Source: Corynebacterium riegelii
GTDB taxonomy: Bacteria > Actinomycetota > Actinomycetes > Mycobacteriales > Mycobacteriaceae
DNA length: 64,000 nucleotides
NCBI RefSeq assembly: GCF_016728505.1
Contig: NZ_CP068159.1
Span: 992,001-1,056,000 of the forward strand
Direction: 5' to 3'
Below, piece after piece: positions 10,801 to 18,654 of the stretch. The notes below the pieces were generated by a model. The model was not told the DNA's origin. It saw nothing but the letters and a program-made list of their open reading frames with translations, and did not search any database. Position 1 is the first letter of the stretch. Each line of letters opens with the position of its first letter. The position numbers were made by a program, and so were the translations under genes.

Positions 10801-11913
10801 GTGGCCGCCGGCATCGTGGACGTCAAGGTCCGCTCCGTATTGACCTGCCAGACCCCGACCGGTGTCTGCGCGAAGTGCTACGGCAAGTCCATGGCTACCG
10901 GCCAGCTGGTTGACATCGGCGAGGCCGTCGGCATCGTGGCTGCACAGTCCATTGGTGAGCCGGGTACCCAGCTGACAATGCGTACCTTCCACCAGGGTGG
11001 TGTCGGTGGCGACATTACCGGTGGTTTGCCGCGTGTTCAGGAGCTGTTCGAGGCACGTGTGCCAAAGAACTGCGCACCGATCGCATCCGTGGCTGGCACG
11101 ATCACCCTTGAGGACGAGGGCAACTTCTGGACCCTGACCATCCACCCGGATGACGGCTCGGATGTTGTGGTCTACGAGAAGCTGTCGAAGCGTCAGGGCC
11201 TGGCCCAGGTGCGCCGCCCGATGGAGTCCAACCCGGACGCCTACATCGAGCGTTCCCTGCGCGAGGGCGACCACGTTGAGGTGGGCGACCGCCTGCTCCG
11301 TGGTGCTGCTGACCCGCACGACGTGCTCGAGGTTCTCGGCCGTCGTGGTGTGGAGAAGCACCTGATCGATGAGGTCCAGGCTGTGTACCGCACCCAGGGT
11401 GTGTCCATTCACGACAAGCACATCGAGATCATCATCCGCCAGATGCTGCGCCGCGGCACCGTCATCGACTCGGGTACCACCGAGTTCCTGCCGGGCACCC
11501 TGGTGGATCTGGCGGAGGCTCGCCAGGTCAACGCCGCTGCTGTCACCGACGGTGGCCAGCCGGCTGAGATGCGTTCCGAGATCATGGGTATCACCAAGGC
11601 CTCCCTGGCTACGGAGTCCTGGCTGTCCGCAGCCTCCTTCCAGGAGACCACCCGTGTGCTCACGGACGCCGCTATTAACAAGCGCTCCGACAAGCTGATC
11701 GGCCTGAAGGAGAACGTGATCATCGGTAAGCTGATCCCGGCCGGTACGGGCATTTCCCGCTACCGCAACATCCAGGTCAAACCGACCGAGGCGGCACGCT
11801 CCGCGGCTTACTCGATCCCGAGCTTCGGCGACTCCATCTACGGCGACGAAGGCTACGGCGAGTTCACCGGCGCCTCCGTCCCGCTGGATGAGTACGGCTT
11901 CGATCAGATCTAG
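7900..11913 (+). CDS. rpoC: DNA-directed RNA polymerase subunit beta'
   Basis: Catalytic beta' subunit. The 1337-residue product has the N-terminal zinc site (CACGKY...ICERCGVEV), the active-site Mg motif [15 protein letters not shown] near residue 535, the trigger-loop region ([20 protein letters not shown]) and the second zinc cluster ([13 protein letters not shown]). The frame is open upstream to 7828, but GTG 7900 is chosen because AAAAGGAAG lies just before it and conservation ([20 protein letters not shown]) begins there. The gene ends at a long bidirectional terminator facing the convergent rskA. Confidence 0.98.
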   Translation: MFDVNLFDELRIGLATADDIRRWSHGEVKKPETINYRTLKPEKDGLFCERIFGPTRDWECACGKYKRVRYKGIICERCGVEVTKSKVRRERMGHIELAAPVTHIWYFKGVPSRLGYLLDLAPKDLERIIYFAANIITSVDDEARHNDLSTLEAEMIMEKKEVEDDTNSEIAERAQKLEEDLAELEAAGATAAARKKVQNAADKEMTHLREAGEREVERLDEIWTTFTKLAPKQMIIDENLYEELVDRYEDYFTGGMGAEAIQTLIRNFDLDAEAEELRGIIAEGKGQKKVRALKRLKVVAAFQRSGNDPAGMILDAIPVIPPELRPMVQLDGGRFATSDLNDLYRRVINRNNRLKRMIDLGAPEIIVNNEKRMLQESVDALFDNGRRGRPVTGPGNRPLKSLSDLLKGKQGRFRQNLLGKRVDYSGRSVIIVGPQLKLHECGLPKLMALELFKPFVMKRLVDNDYAQNIKSAKRMVERQRPEVWDVLEEAIAEHPVLLNRAPTLHRLGIQAFEPKLVEGKAIQLHPLACEAFNADFDGDQMAVHLPLSAEAQAEARILMLSSNNILSPASGKPLAMPRLDMVTGLYFLTMLKGENEIGGEGAYAPADENGPARGVYSSYREAIMAYDLGVLGLQAPIQVRIDHLRPTPEIEAEQFPDGWEKGQAWTTQTTLGRIMFNELMPFNFPYQEGAMVRKGGGSGKVLLGDIIQSMVEKYPMITVAQVLDKMKDAGFYWATRSGITISMSDVLVLPNKNEVLEEYEREAEEIERKFWEKGALTEENRYDRLVELWQDATNKVGQAVEDLYPDDNPIPMIVKSGAAGNMRQIWTLAGMKGMVVNSRGEYITRPIKTSFREGLTVMEYFNNSHGSRKGLADTALRTADSGYLTRRLVDVAQDVIVREDDCGTHQGVKVPVAVVLAGSDNEKKYARHDLVETSVAGRVLAADAKDVEGNVVLEAGAELSEERIDALVAAGIVDVKVRSVLTCQTPTGVCAKCYGKSMATGQLVDIGEAVGIVAAQSIGEPGTQLTMRTFHQGGVGGDITGGLPRVQELFEARVPKNCAPIASVAGTITLEDEGNFWTLTIHPDDGSDVVVYEKLSKRQGLAQVRRPMESNPDAYIERSLREGDHVEVGDRLLRGAADPHDVLEVLGRRGVEKHLIDEVQAVYRTQGVSIHDKHIEIIIRQMLRRGTVIDSGTTEFLPGTLVDLAEARQVNAAAVTDGGQPAEMRSEIMGITKASLATESWLSAASFQETTRVLTDAAINKRSDKLIGLKENVIIGKLIPAGTGISRYRNIQVKPTEAARSAAYSIPSFGDSIYGDEGYGEFTGASVPLDEYGFDQI

Positions 11914-11941
11914 TTCTCTGGCATGTAGCTAGGTCTGCTTC

Positions 11942-11992
11942 CCAAAAGCCCGGTGCCTTCCCGTTTGTGGAAGATGCCGGGCTTTTGGTTTT
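11942..11992 (+). terminator. Strong terminator between rpoC and rskA
   Basis: A 20-bp near-perfect stem (CCAAAAGCCCGGTGCCTTCC with its complement), a 7-base loop and TTTTT. The A-run on the other side lets it also serve the minus-strand rskA operon. Confidence 0.9.
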
Positions 11993-12020
11993 TCAGCGCG
12001 ACGGCCAGGGCCCGGTTTTT

Positions 12021-12719
12021 CTACAGCTTGACGTGTGCCAGCACGCGACCGGTTGGCTCAGCGGCGCCTGCGGAAATTTCTTCGGTTACCAGCACCGACG
12101 TTGCGTCGCCAGGCAGCGGCATCCACACGTCGGTGTGGGGATCCTGCCCAATGACACCTGCGGACATTGTGGCGCCATCCGACATCACAGCCCAGACCTG
12201 GGCGCCCATCCCGGGCTCAAGATCCGGCTGGCCATTGACCATGGCGCCGCCCTTGTTCATATCGTTGCTGACAACAATATCCAGGATGGCGCCACCTGCT
12301 TCGGCTTTGCCTTGGCGAACGTCAGCGGCACTCATCACCGCGTGCATCTCTTCAATACCGGGTGCGGCGACCACACTCGTCGAGTCCGGAGCATCGGAAC
12401 CATTGAACTGGTTTATGACCACACCAGCACCGGCGAAAACTAGAATCGTGGCTGCTGCCGCGGCGAACCACTTTCGTGCCGGTGTGCGTGAGCGTCGCAT
12501 TTCCTGCAGATCACGCTCTGCATTCAAATCGATGATCTCCGCTGAAGCTGCGGTTTGCGCTGCCTCTTGCTCTCCACGTTGCGGGGTCTCCGCGATACGA
12601 CGCAAGATGTCGGATTTCAGGGAGGGGGGCGGTGCGATGGGGGCCGCGGCGGCGTCGAAAAGCGGAGCAAAGCTCTGCACATTATCATCGCCCTGCTGGG
12701 GCTTAAAAGCGTCGTTCAT
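12021..12719 (-). CDS. rskA: Anti-sigma factor, RskA type
   Basis: Membrane anti-sigma factor expected to hold SigK inactive until regulated proteolysis. The 232-residue product has a cytoplasmic N-terminal region with Pro/Ala spacer and basic stretch, one membrane helix (about 84-105, WFAAAAATILVFAGAGVV) and an extracytoplasmic RskA domain. A zinc-binding HxxxCxxC motif is absent, as in RskA proteins. ATG 12719 overlaps the sigK stop (TGATG), with GGAGGG upstream; a GTG one codon earlier is less likely. The TGATG overlap implies translational coupling. It converges on rpoC. Confidence 0.87.
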   Translation of the reverse strand: MNDAFKPQQGDDNVQSFAPLFDAAAAPIAPPPSLKSDILRRIAETPQRGEQEAAQTAASAEIIDLNAERDLQEMRRSRTPARKWFAAAAATILVFAGAGVVINQFNGSDAPDSTSVVAAPGIEEMHAVMSAADVRQGKAEAGGAILDIVVSNDMNKGGAMVNGQPDLEPGMGAQVWAVMSDGATMSAGVIGQDPHTDVWMPLPGDATSVLVTEEISAGAAEPTGRVLAHVKL

Positions 12720-13282
12720 CACAGCCCTCCATTTGCTGAGACTGCTTCGCGTAACTTCCGAAGACCGTCACGGACCCGTGTTTTCGCAGTGCCAAGCGGC
12801 ACTCCGGTGATCTCCGCGATCTCCTGGTGCGTGAGATTGCCATAATAAGCCAGCATGAGCGCACTTCGGTGCGGCTCCCCAATAGAGTCTACGAGCCTGC
12901 GGAGCTCTTCGGACTCCAAGTGCTCCTGCGCTTCATCCTCCGCCGCCACCCACGTGGTGAGCTGCCGGTAGAAGTCAGCCTGGTCACGTGCCTGCGAGCT
13001 GCGCCAACTGCGCAACCGGTCAATCGCCCGAAGCTTAGTCAAGCGAAGAACCCAAGATTTTGCCCCGCCCCGGCTGGCATCAAATTGCTGCGCATTCTGC
13101 CAGACCTCTACAAAAACCTCTTGGGTGACCTCTTCGGCCTGCGCAGAATCCCGAAGGATGTGAACAGCCAGACCGAATGCTTGGGAAGCCATGGCGTCAT
13201 ATAACTGCCCGAACGCTGCCTGGTCGCCTTCAGCAACGCGCGTAAGCAGATGGTCTAAATCCACGGCTTCCAAACTTAGCAC
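12719..13282 (-). CDS. sigK: ECF RNA polymerase sigma factor, SigK-like
   Basis: Alternative sigma factor of the ECF class, 187 residues, with sigma-2 (AFGQLYDAMASQAFGLAVHIL...EEVTQEVFVEVWQNA, shortened) and sigma-4 (GNLTHQEIAEITGVPLGTAKTRV) regions. Pairing with an RskA-type anti-sigma and with dipZ points to SigK; mycobacterial SigK controls mpt83, dipZ and mpt70. GTG 13282 is chosen because AGGTG lies upstream; GTG 13264 is an alternative. The gap to the upstream lipoprotein gene is 22 nt without a terminator, so lipoprotein-sigK-rskA is probably one autoregulated operon (inference). Confidence 0.85.
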   Translation of the reverse strand: MLSLEAVDLDHLLTRVAEGDQAAFGQLYDAMASQAFGLAVHILRDSAQAEEVTQEVFVEVWQNAQQFDASRGGAKSWVLRLTKLRAIDRLRSWRSSQARDQADFYRQLTTWVAAEDEAQEHLESEELRRLVDSIGEPHRSALMLAYYGNLTHQEIAEITGVPLGTAKTRVRDGLRKLREAVSANGGL

Positions 13283-13304
13283 TCGGTCACCTGCCCAGTG
13301 TTGG

Positions 13305-13562
13305 TTACTGCTTCTTTTCCTCGGTGCTCATCATGGACTCGGAAGACATCATGGAGTCTTCCTTCATGGCGTCCTTCTCCATGGAGTCCTTTTCCGGCTT
13401 CATCATTTCGGAGGACATTTGCTCCGTCGGCGTCATCTTCGTATCTTCCTTCATGCCGTCGGTGTCGTTGCAAGCAGCAAGACCGGTTGCGGCCAGCACT
13501 GCGCAGAGTGCGGTCGCGCCGAAGCGTGCGCGGCTGGAGGTGGTGTGGGTGGTAGTGGACAT
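13305..13562 (-). CDS. Methionine/lysine/glutamate-rich lipoprotein (MxKDx-repeat-like)
   Basis: An 85-residue secreted lipoprotein. The signal peptide ends in GLAA-C with the lipobox cysteine at residue 31. The mature part is almost only Met, Lys, Glu, Asp and Ser, with a degenerate MxKDx pentapeptide pattern (DSMEKDAMKEDSMM). ATG 13562 is chosen for the AAGGAG site 6 nt before it; an upstream in-frame ATG lacks one. About 12 mature Met residues could bind Cu(I) or be oxidised as a sink (inference). It is first in the predicted sigK operon, and a minus-strand promoter of the same type as the dipZ promoter lies upstream. Confidence 0.75.
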   Translation of the reverse strand: MSTTTHTTSSRARFGATALCAVLAATGLAACNDTDGMKEDTKMTPTEQMSSEMMKPEKDSMEKDAMKEDSMMSSESMMSTEEKKQ

Positions 13563-13631
13563 GGGTTGCTCCTTCGTTGTGGTGCTGATCAAAATTTCCT
13601 GACCGCCGGTTTGGTGGCCAGCTATGAGTAA

Positions 13632-13660
13632 CTACGGAACCAACCGTGCACGCGGATTGG
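13632..13660 (-). promoter_or_regulatory. Predicted ECF (SigK-type) promoter for lipoprotein-sigK-rskA
   Basis: On the minus strand, CCAATCC (13660-13654), a 17-nt spacer and CGTAG (13636-13632). The same two boxes and spacer occur on the plus strand before dipZ. Confidence 0.65.
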
Positions 13661-13692
13661 AGGAGCGGGAAAAAATTTTTCTGCAACATTTT

Positions 13693-13721
13693 CCAATCCT
13701 TTAGAGCCCTGTGCTTCGTAG
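13693..13721 (+). promoter_or_regulatory. Predicted ECF (SigK-type) promoter for dipZ
   Basis: CCAATCC (13693-13699), a 17-nt spacer and CGTAG (13717-13721), 42 nt before the dipZ start. Identical in both boxes and spacer length to the divergent promoter 33 bp away. Confidence 0.65.
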
Positions 13722-13763
13722 AGCTTGACATAGTGACCGCTTGAAAAAGAAGGGTGAAAGACG

Positions 13764-15410
13764 ATGTTGGGCGTTGTAATTGTCGGGTTTGTCGGAGGGG
13801 TGCTCACGGGCTTATCGCCCTGCATTTTGCCGGTGTTGCCAGTGGTGCTCAGTGTGAGTGTGGGCCGAAAGCCAACTCGGGTAGTTGCAGGACTGACGCT
13901 GAGCTTTGCTGCTATTGCGTTGCTGGGTTCACTTGTTCTTGGCCTGTTGCATCTGCCGCAATCGCTGCTTCGCTGGGGCGGTATTGTGCTGCTGGCGTTG
14001 GTGGGCATCGGCATGTTCGTGCCGCAGGTGGGGGAGTTGCTGCAGAAGCCGTTTGATGCGCTTCCACGCCCCACGGTGTTGCAGGAGAAGGCGCGGGGGA
14101 AGGGCGGCTTTCTCATTGGTATGGCGCTGGGGGCTGTCTATGCGCCGTGTGCGGGCCCGGTGCTTGCTGCGGTGACGGTAGCTGGCAGTACGGGGGAGAT
14201 CGGCTGGTCAACGGTGGCGCTGACGCTGTCGTTCGCAGCCGGTTCGGCGTTGCCGCTGCTTGCGTTCGCGTTTGCGGGCAACCGCATTGGTCAGAAAGTT
14301 GATCTTGTGCAGCGCCACCGCAGGTTGGTGGGTGCGGTGATTCTCGTGTTCACGCTGGCTCTTGCGTTGGATGCGCCTGCTGCGCTGCAGCGCTCTCTTC
14401 CGGATTGGACTGCGGGAGTGAAAGAGAAGTTTGAAACCTCTCAGCTGGCCAATGATGCTCTAGGTCAGGTGAGCCAGACTGCGGGTGCGTTTGATGAATG
14501 CAGGCGCGCTGATCCTGGACAGCTGCAGGATTGCGGTCCTGCGCCGGAGTTTGCGGGGTTGGAAAACTGGATCAACACGGCGTCGCCGGATGCTGGGCCG
14601 ACTCCGCATGACGGGAAGGTGACATTGGTGGATTTCTGGGCGTACGCCTGTATCAACTGCCAGCGTGCGGGCGAGCACATCACTGCACTGTATGACACGT
14701 ACCGTGACTCCGGCCTTGAGGTCGTTGGCGTGCACTCGCCCGAGTACGGCTTTGAGCACGACTTGGGCAATGTGAAACGGGCCGTGGAGCAGGAGGGCAT
14801 CCACTACCCGGTTGCGCAGGACAATGATTTCCTGACCTGGCGCAATTACGGCAACCGCTACTGGCCGGCGCGCTACCTCATTGACACGGAGGGCAATGTC
14901 CGCCAGATCGTGGAAGGGGAGGGCTCCTACGCTGAAACGGAGCAGCTTATTCGGGCTTTGCTTGCCGACGCCACCGACGCACCCCTCCCCAACCCCATCG
15001 AGCGGTCTTCCGTGACTACGGGGGTGGACGGTCGAAACCCGGAGACCTACCTGGGTACGAAACGTGCGAGCTACACCGCCAATGCGGATTACACGCCCGG
15101 CCAGCATGATTTCGGAACGCATTCTGATCCGCAGCGAGGCCAGTTCGTGCTTAACGGCACATGGGAACTCGGCCCAGAATCCATCGCCGCGGAAGGTGGG
15201 CACCTTGCCATCAACGTCTATGCCGCGTGGGTGCAGCTGGTTGTCTCTGGGCAGGGCAATGTCAAGGTGGAATACCCAGATGGGGCAACAAAGACTTTTG
15301 AGGTCACCGATGGCACTATTGACCTGCTGAAACAGTCCGAACCGCTCTCTGGTGTGGTACGGATTACCCCGGATGCGGGCGTGCGTCTGTACTCGCTGAC
15401 ATTTGGATAA
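13764..15410 (+). CDS. dipZ: Cytochrome c biogenesis / thiol-disulfide protein DipZ
   Basis: Membrane thiol-redox protein of 548 residues. The N-terminal half is a CcdA-type electron-transfer domain with six predicted helices and the paired cysteine motifs LSPCILPVLP and YAPCAGPV. A thioredoxin-like domain follows with CINC (C296, C299) in VDFWAYACINCQRAG, and the C-terminus is the beta-sandwich typical of DipZ (NGTWELGPESI...AAWVQLVVSG). Electrons would pass from cytoplasmic thioredoxin through CcdA to the outer domain and then to secreted substrates. ATG 13764 has AGAAGGG upstream. Mycobacterial dipZ belongs to the SigK regulon, in agreement with this context. Confidence 0.9.
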   Translation: MLGVVIVGFVGGVLTGLSPCILPVLPVVLSVSVGRKPTRVVAGLTLSFAAIALLGSLVLGLLHLPQSLLRWGGIVLLALVGIGMFVPQVGELLQKPFDALPRPTVLQEKARGKGGFLIGMALGAVYAPCAGPVLAAVTVAGSTGEIGWSTVALTLSFAAGSALPLLAFAFAGNRIGQKVDLVQRHRRLVGAVILVFTLALALDAPAALQRSLPDWTAGVKEKFETSQLANDALGQVSQTAGAFDECRRADPGQLQDCGPAPEFAGLENWINTASPDAGPTPHDGKVTLVDFWAYACINCQRAGEHITALYDTYRDSGLEVVGVHSPEYGFEHDLGNVKRAVEQEGIHYPVAQDNDFLTWRNYGNRYWPARYLIDTEGNVRQIVEGEGSYAETEQLIRALLADATDAPLPNPIERSSVTTGVDGRNPETYLGTKRASYTANADYTPGQHDFGTHSDPQRGQFVLNGTWELGPESIAAEGGHLAINVYAAWVQLVVSGQGNVKVEYPDGATKTFEVTDGTIDLLKQSEPLSGVVRITPDAGVRLYSLTFG

Positions 15411-15461
15411 GCATGTAGATAAGTCGGGCGCGCCGCCGCAAGCCGTGCTTGAATTCTTGGT

Positions 15462-16070
15462 GTGCACGGATTTGTCAGGTCTGTAGCCAGCGACATCTTT
15501 ACGCGCACCAATGTGACCATTCTGGCGCTAGTGGTGTTTGTTGGCCTCCTTGGGTTACGTGGCGGCTTTGAGAAGGCCGACCCCGAGGGGTTCATCCATG
15601 CCAGCGCGCCGGTCGGGATCAACGCCTTGGCGCAGCCGGTGGAGGTGGAGGTCGCGCCGTTTGATATCCAGATCCGCAAGACCTACGTCTTGGACGGCTC
15701 GCGAGTGGTGGAGATGAGCCTGACCAACACGCAGTCGCGCCCGGTGACCCGTCTGCTTTCGGCATTCGACCTGGAAGTCTCCGGGCTGCCTGAGGAACAG
15801 CAGCCGCGGTTTTTGGTCTCGGCGGCGCGCCGTTCGCCCGGCGGGGAGCCGCTTGAGCTGCCCGTCTATGACGTGATTAACCCCAACCCGGGTGTGCCCT
15901 TGGACATTGCGGTGGTGTTCACCCCAGCCGATGAAGGGCCGCAGGGGCAGCAGCTTATCGACGCCGCCGATACCCTCACCATCTGGACCCTCGAATACAA
16001 GCGCTCCTTCTTGGACAACCAGATGATGTGGCTGCCAACGCAGCGCATGGCGGAGGTGAGTCTGCGGTGA
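15462..16070 (+). CDS. Membrane-anchored exported protein, unknown function
   Basis: I do not recognise a named family. The 202-residue protein has one N-terminal membrane helix (about 18-35) and an extracytoplasmic beta-rich domain resembling an immunoglobulin-like fold (RVVEMSLTNTQSRPVTRLL...DIAVVFTPADEG, shortened). It is the first of three overlapping genes of similar design and starts 52 nt after dipZ, so it may share the dipZ transcript. The start is GTG 15462; no strong ribosome site is seen, so the exact start is uncertain. Confidence 0.6.
   Translation: MHGFVRSVASDIFTRTNVTILALVVFVGLLGLRGGFEKADPEGFIHASAPVGINALAQPVEVEVAPFDIQIRKTYVLDGSRVVEMSLTNTQSRPVTRLLSAFDLEVSGLPEEQQPRFLVSAARRSPGGEPLELPVYDVINPNPGVPLDIAVVFTPADEGPQGQQLIDAADTLTIWTLEYKRSFLDNQMMWLPTQRMAEVSLR
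15953..15963 (+). repeat. Exact 11-mer motif, coding
   Basis: Inside the first exported-trio gene, read as Leu-Ile-Asp, followed by CCG. Confidence 0.85.
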
Positions 16071-16579
16071 TGGATGGGATTGCGCGTCGAGTATGGACCG
16101 TCGCTGCGGTCCTGGCCCTGCTTAGCCTTGGGGTGTTTCTCCGCGGGCAGCTGCCGAACCCGGTTGACCGCGTCTTTGCACCCTTCGACTACACAAGCAG
16201 CGCCCCGGAGATTGGCACCGTGGAGGACACCCGCGCGTACGTCACGCCGGTGTTTAACGGGATGGACACCAACGCTTCGTGGGTGGTGGTGGATTTCAGG
16301 GTGACCCCGGAGGCGTCGATAGGCTTCGTGCGAGGGAGCATCACGGCTGCCGACGGCACGGAGTTCACCCAGTCCAACAGCTGGAGCAACAGCTGCCCCG
16401 TGTTGTACCCGGGCAGGACTGTGGACTGCACGTTTGTCTTTGAGATGCCGCAGGACAAGATTGATAACGCCACGCTGAGAGTCCTAGCGTCCTGGGATCA
16501 TATGGCGCCGAGGGTCGCAATCAAGCTAGAAAAGCCCCTGGTTGAGGGGGAGATTGTCCGTGAGGGGGTGACGGTGTGA
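16070..16579 (+). CDS. Membrane-anchored exported protein with two cysteines, unknown function
   Basis: The 169-residue product has an N-terminal signal-anchor helix and a domain resembling DUF4352-like immunoglobulin folds. Two cysteines about 10 residues apart (NSCPVLYPGRTVDC) could form a disulfide outside the cell. ATG 16070 overlaps the previous stop (TGATG) and GGAGGTGAG lies upstream, giving clear translational coupling. Function unknown. Confidence 0.65.
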   Translation: MDGIARRVWTVAAVLALLSLGVFLRGQLPNPVDRVFAPFDYTSSAPEIGTVEDTRAYVTPVFNGMDTNASWVVVDFRVTPEASIGFVRGSITAADGTEFTQSNSWSNSCPVLYPGRTVDCTFVFEMPQDKIDNATLRVLASWDHMAPRVAIKLEKPLVEGEIVREGVTV

Positions 16580-17214
16580 GGAAGGCCTGGTGGGTGGCGG
16601 CGCCGGTGGCTGTGGCGCTGATGGTTGGCGCGTCGATGCAGCCGTACTTCAGCATCGTGCGGCCGTGGACGTGGAGCGACGAAGAGCTGGTTTCGGCTGG
16701 CGGCGAGGGGAGCTTCGCGTTTCCGATCGCGGATGTTGAAGGCGCGATGTATCAGGCGCAGGTTAGCGTGTTGGAGTTCCAGGAGCTGAACCCGAAACAA
16801 CAGGACGTTTTGGAGGTGCACGCGCCGGAGGGTTTTAGTCCGTGGCTGGTGCTCACGGAGTGGTCAGCGCCGCAGGAGTCGGTGCTGGCGGGGTGCCGGA
16901 TGTGGGTGACGGCCTCGGACGGGCGCGAGTACCAGCTGGTCGATAGAGCTTTTGTGGAGCCAGTGATTCAGCAGGATCTGAGTACTGCGAACGGTTGCAC
17001 CCTGCCGGGTCAGGGCGGCCCGCTGGTAGGGGACGGGGAGATTGTTGAGGGCTTCGGCGACCCCCGCCCTGACACCTGGCGCAAACTCACCCCCATCGCC
17101 ATGCCGGACGGCGTGCAGCCGCTCAAATTGCACGTTGGTTGGGAGGAACCGCACTACGTGACGTTGGTGCTGCCAGAGCCCGAACCCTTCGGGGAGTTTG
17201 CCGACGGCAAGTAG
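16576..17214 (+). CDS. Membrane-anchored exported protein, unknown function
   Basis: Third gene of the exported trio: 212 residues, N-terminal hydrophobic helix (about 4-20), then an extracytoplasmic domain with two cysteines (LAGCRMW and TANGCTLPG). GTG 16576 overlaps the previous stop by four bases. Its last 61 bases overlap the 3' end of the convergent membrane-protein gene, so one of the two ends may be shorter than drawn. No family recognised. Confidence 0.6.
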   Translation: MRKAWWVAAPVAVALMVGASMQPYFSIVRPWTWSDEELVSAGGEGSFAFPIADVEGAMYQAQVSVLEFQELNPKQQDVLEVHAPEGFSPWLVLTEWSAPQESVLAGCRMWVTASDGREYQLVDRAFVEPVIQQDLSTANGCTLPGQGGPLVGDGEIVEGFGDPRPDTWRKLTPIAMPDGVQPLKLHVGWEEPHYVTLVLPEPEPFGEFADGK

Positions 17215-18488
17215 GTGCTGCGCAGGAAGTGATCCAGCGCCGCGGCGACGAGACACACCACCACCATCAGATACGCCATGCGCGCGAACACCAGGATGAG
17301 CGTGGCAGCCTGCTCACTCTGCAACGACTGCTGCGGCCCGGCAACGAGACGGCCAAGCTCGACTACGCCCAGCTCAACGCTTGTGGCCAGCATGAACACC
17401 AGGCAGAAGATCACCATGGGCACAAGTCCAGCGCGGGCGAGGGTGCGCAGCCCCTTCCACGTGGTTTTCAGCGGGCCGGCGACGGGCTTTAGGGCATCAT
17501 CCATCACCGTTTTCGCCTCACTGCGCGCGGCTTGTTTCATGCGTTGGCGCAGGCGGGGGTTGGAGGCCTTGGCGTCGGTGTCTGTGTTTGTGGCTTCGGG
17601 TTTAGTGCTTTCGGCCGCCTGCTTCGCTACCAGTGAGGTGCCAAAGACCACAGCACCCAGCGTCAACCAGGCGATCGGCACGGTAATGAGCTGGCTAAAC
17701 GCGGGCAGTTTCGCCGCGAGCCATGCCCAGGACTCCGCAAGAAACCCGGCGGAGTCCTCGATGTTTTCCGAAAGCTCGACGTAGGAGCGGTACGTCGGCG
17801 CAATGCTTCTGCGCGTTAGCGCCCAGTCCTGCACAGCTGAGAGCTGGTTGGTTAGAAACACCGACACCGTGGTCATCCACAGCACCTCAAGGTACGCGGA
17901 GAAGTACGTCAGGCCGAGGCCTTTCTCCGCAAGCGCGAAATAGCCGATGATTTTGCGCAGGATGATCGTGCCCAGAATCAACGCGATGAGCCCTGCCGTG
18001 CTGTCCACAAACGCGCGGCTGAAGTCGGCGTTGAAGCCTTGGTTCATGTATTCGTCGATGGTTGTGGCGCGTCGGAAATCCCGCAGGTCCTCCTTCAACA
18101 TTCCGTGCGTGGCGTACACCGTGAGGAAGGACACCAGCAGCCCGCCTACCGACAGGAGCCTTGCGCGCGATTGCGTCTCCGCCCTCTCCGGGAACGTCTC
18201 TGCCAAAAAGGGCAACGATGGCCGTAACACCCACAGGCACAAGATCAGCGACATCATCACTGAAAGCGGCGCAAGCGGCATGATTAGCGACGCCCCGAAG
18301 CTGCTGTAGTTAGACAGCCACACCGCCAGCCAGATCACCGCCTGCCTGCCGGCCAAACCGGCGCAGATGAGCGCGATCAGTTGGGGGAGATGACGCACAA
18401 GCAGGCGCAACGCACTGACAGGAATGGTTGCAGAAGCTGCGATCATGTCACGCGTGGAGCGAAGCGCTAACCCAGTGCGGCCGGTCAT
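17154..18488 (-). CDS. Polytopic membrane protein, unknown function
   Basis: A 444-residue membrane protein with about 8 predicted helices and a cytoplasmic basic loop in the middle (NPRLRQRMKQAARSEAKTV). The frame is open to 18536, but ATG 18488 is preferred: TACACT (18500-18495) lies 6 nt upstream, which predicts a leaderless mRNA. A decayed partial copy of the same gene, covering N-terminal and middle segments, lies at 20527-20790. No family recognised. Only corynebacterial relatives are expected (inference). Confidence 0.65.
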   Translation of the reverse strand: MTGRTGLALRSTRDMIAASATIPVSALRLLVRHLPQLIALICAGLAGRQAVIWLAVWLSNYSSFGASLIMPLAPLSVMMSLILCLWVLRPSLPFLAETFPERAETQSRARLLSVGGLLVSFLTVYATHGMLKEDLRDFRRATTIDEYMNQGFNADFSRAFVDSTAGLIALILGTIILRKIIGYFALAEKGLGLTYFSAYLEVLWMTTVSVFLTNQLSAVQDWALTRRSIAPTYRSYVELSENIEDSAGFLAESWAWLAAKLPAFSQLITVPIAWLTLGAVVFGTSLVAKQAAESTKPEATNTDTDAKASNPRLRQRMKQAARSEAKTVMDDALKPVAGPLKTTWKGLRTLARAGLVPMVIFCLVFMLATSVELGVVELGRLVAGPQQSLQSEQAATLILVFARMAYLMVVVCLVAAALDHFLRSTYLPSANSPKGSGSGSTNVT

Positions 18489-18618
18489 GCCAGCAGTGTA
18501 AAACGGAATCGACGGGTGTGCGGGGCTTGGTGTCACCGCCAGCGTGAGTCAGGTGAATCTCGTTGGTTGTTGCTACGCGTCTTACAGACTGTCTAGTATT
18601 ACTGATCGCTCAACATTA

Positions 18619-18647
18619 TTGAACAAGGCAGGTCCAGAGTCTAAAAT
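18619..18647 (+). promoter_or_regulatory. Sigma-A promoter of the AbiE-like operon
   Basis: TTGAAC (18619-18624), 17-nt spacer and TAAAAT (18642-18647). The predicted start of transcription coincides with ATG 18655, giving a leaderless mRNA. TCAA-N5-TTGA (18612-18622) overlaps the -35 and could be a repressor half-site pair. Confidence 0.65.
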
Positions 18648-18654
18648 ATGGCGC

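Noticed and set aside
7879..11421. 1180-codon open frame antisense to rpoC
   Set aside because: Same cause; the sense strand encodes an intact beta' subunit.
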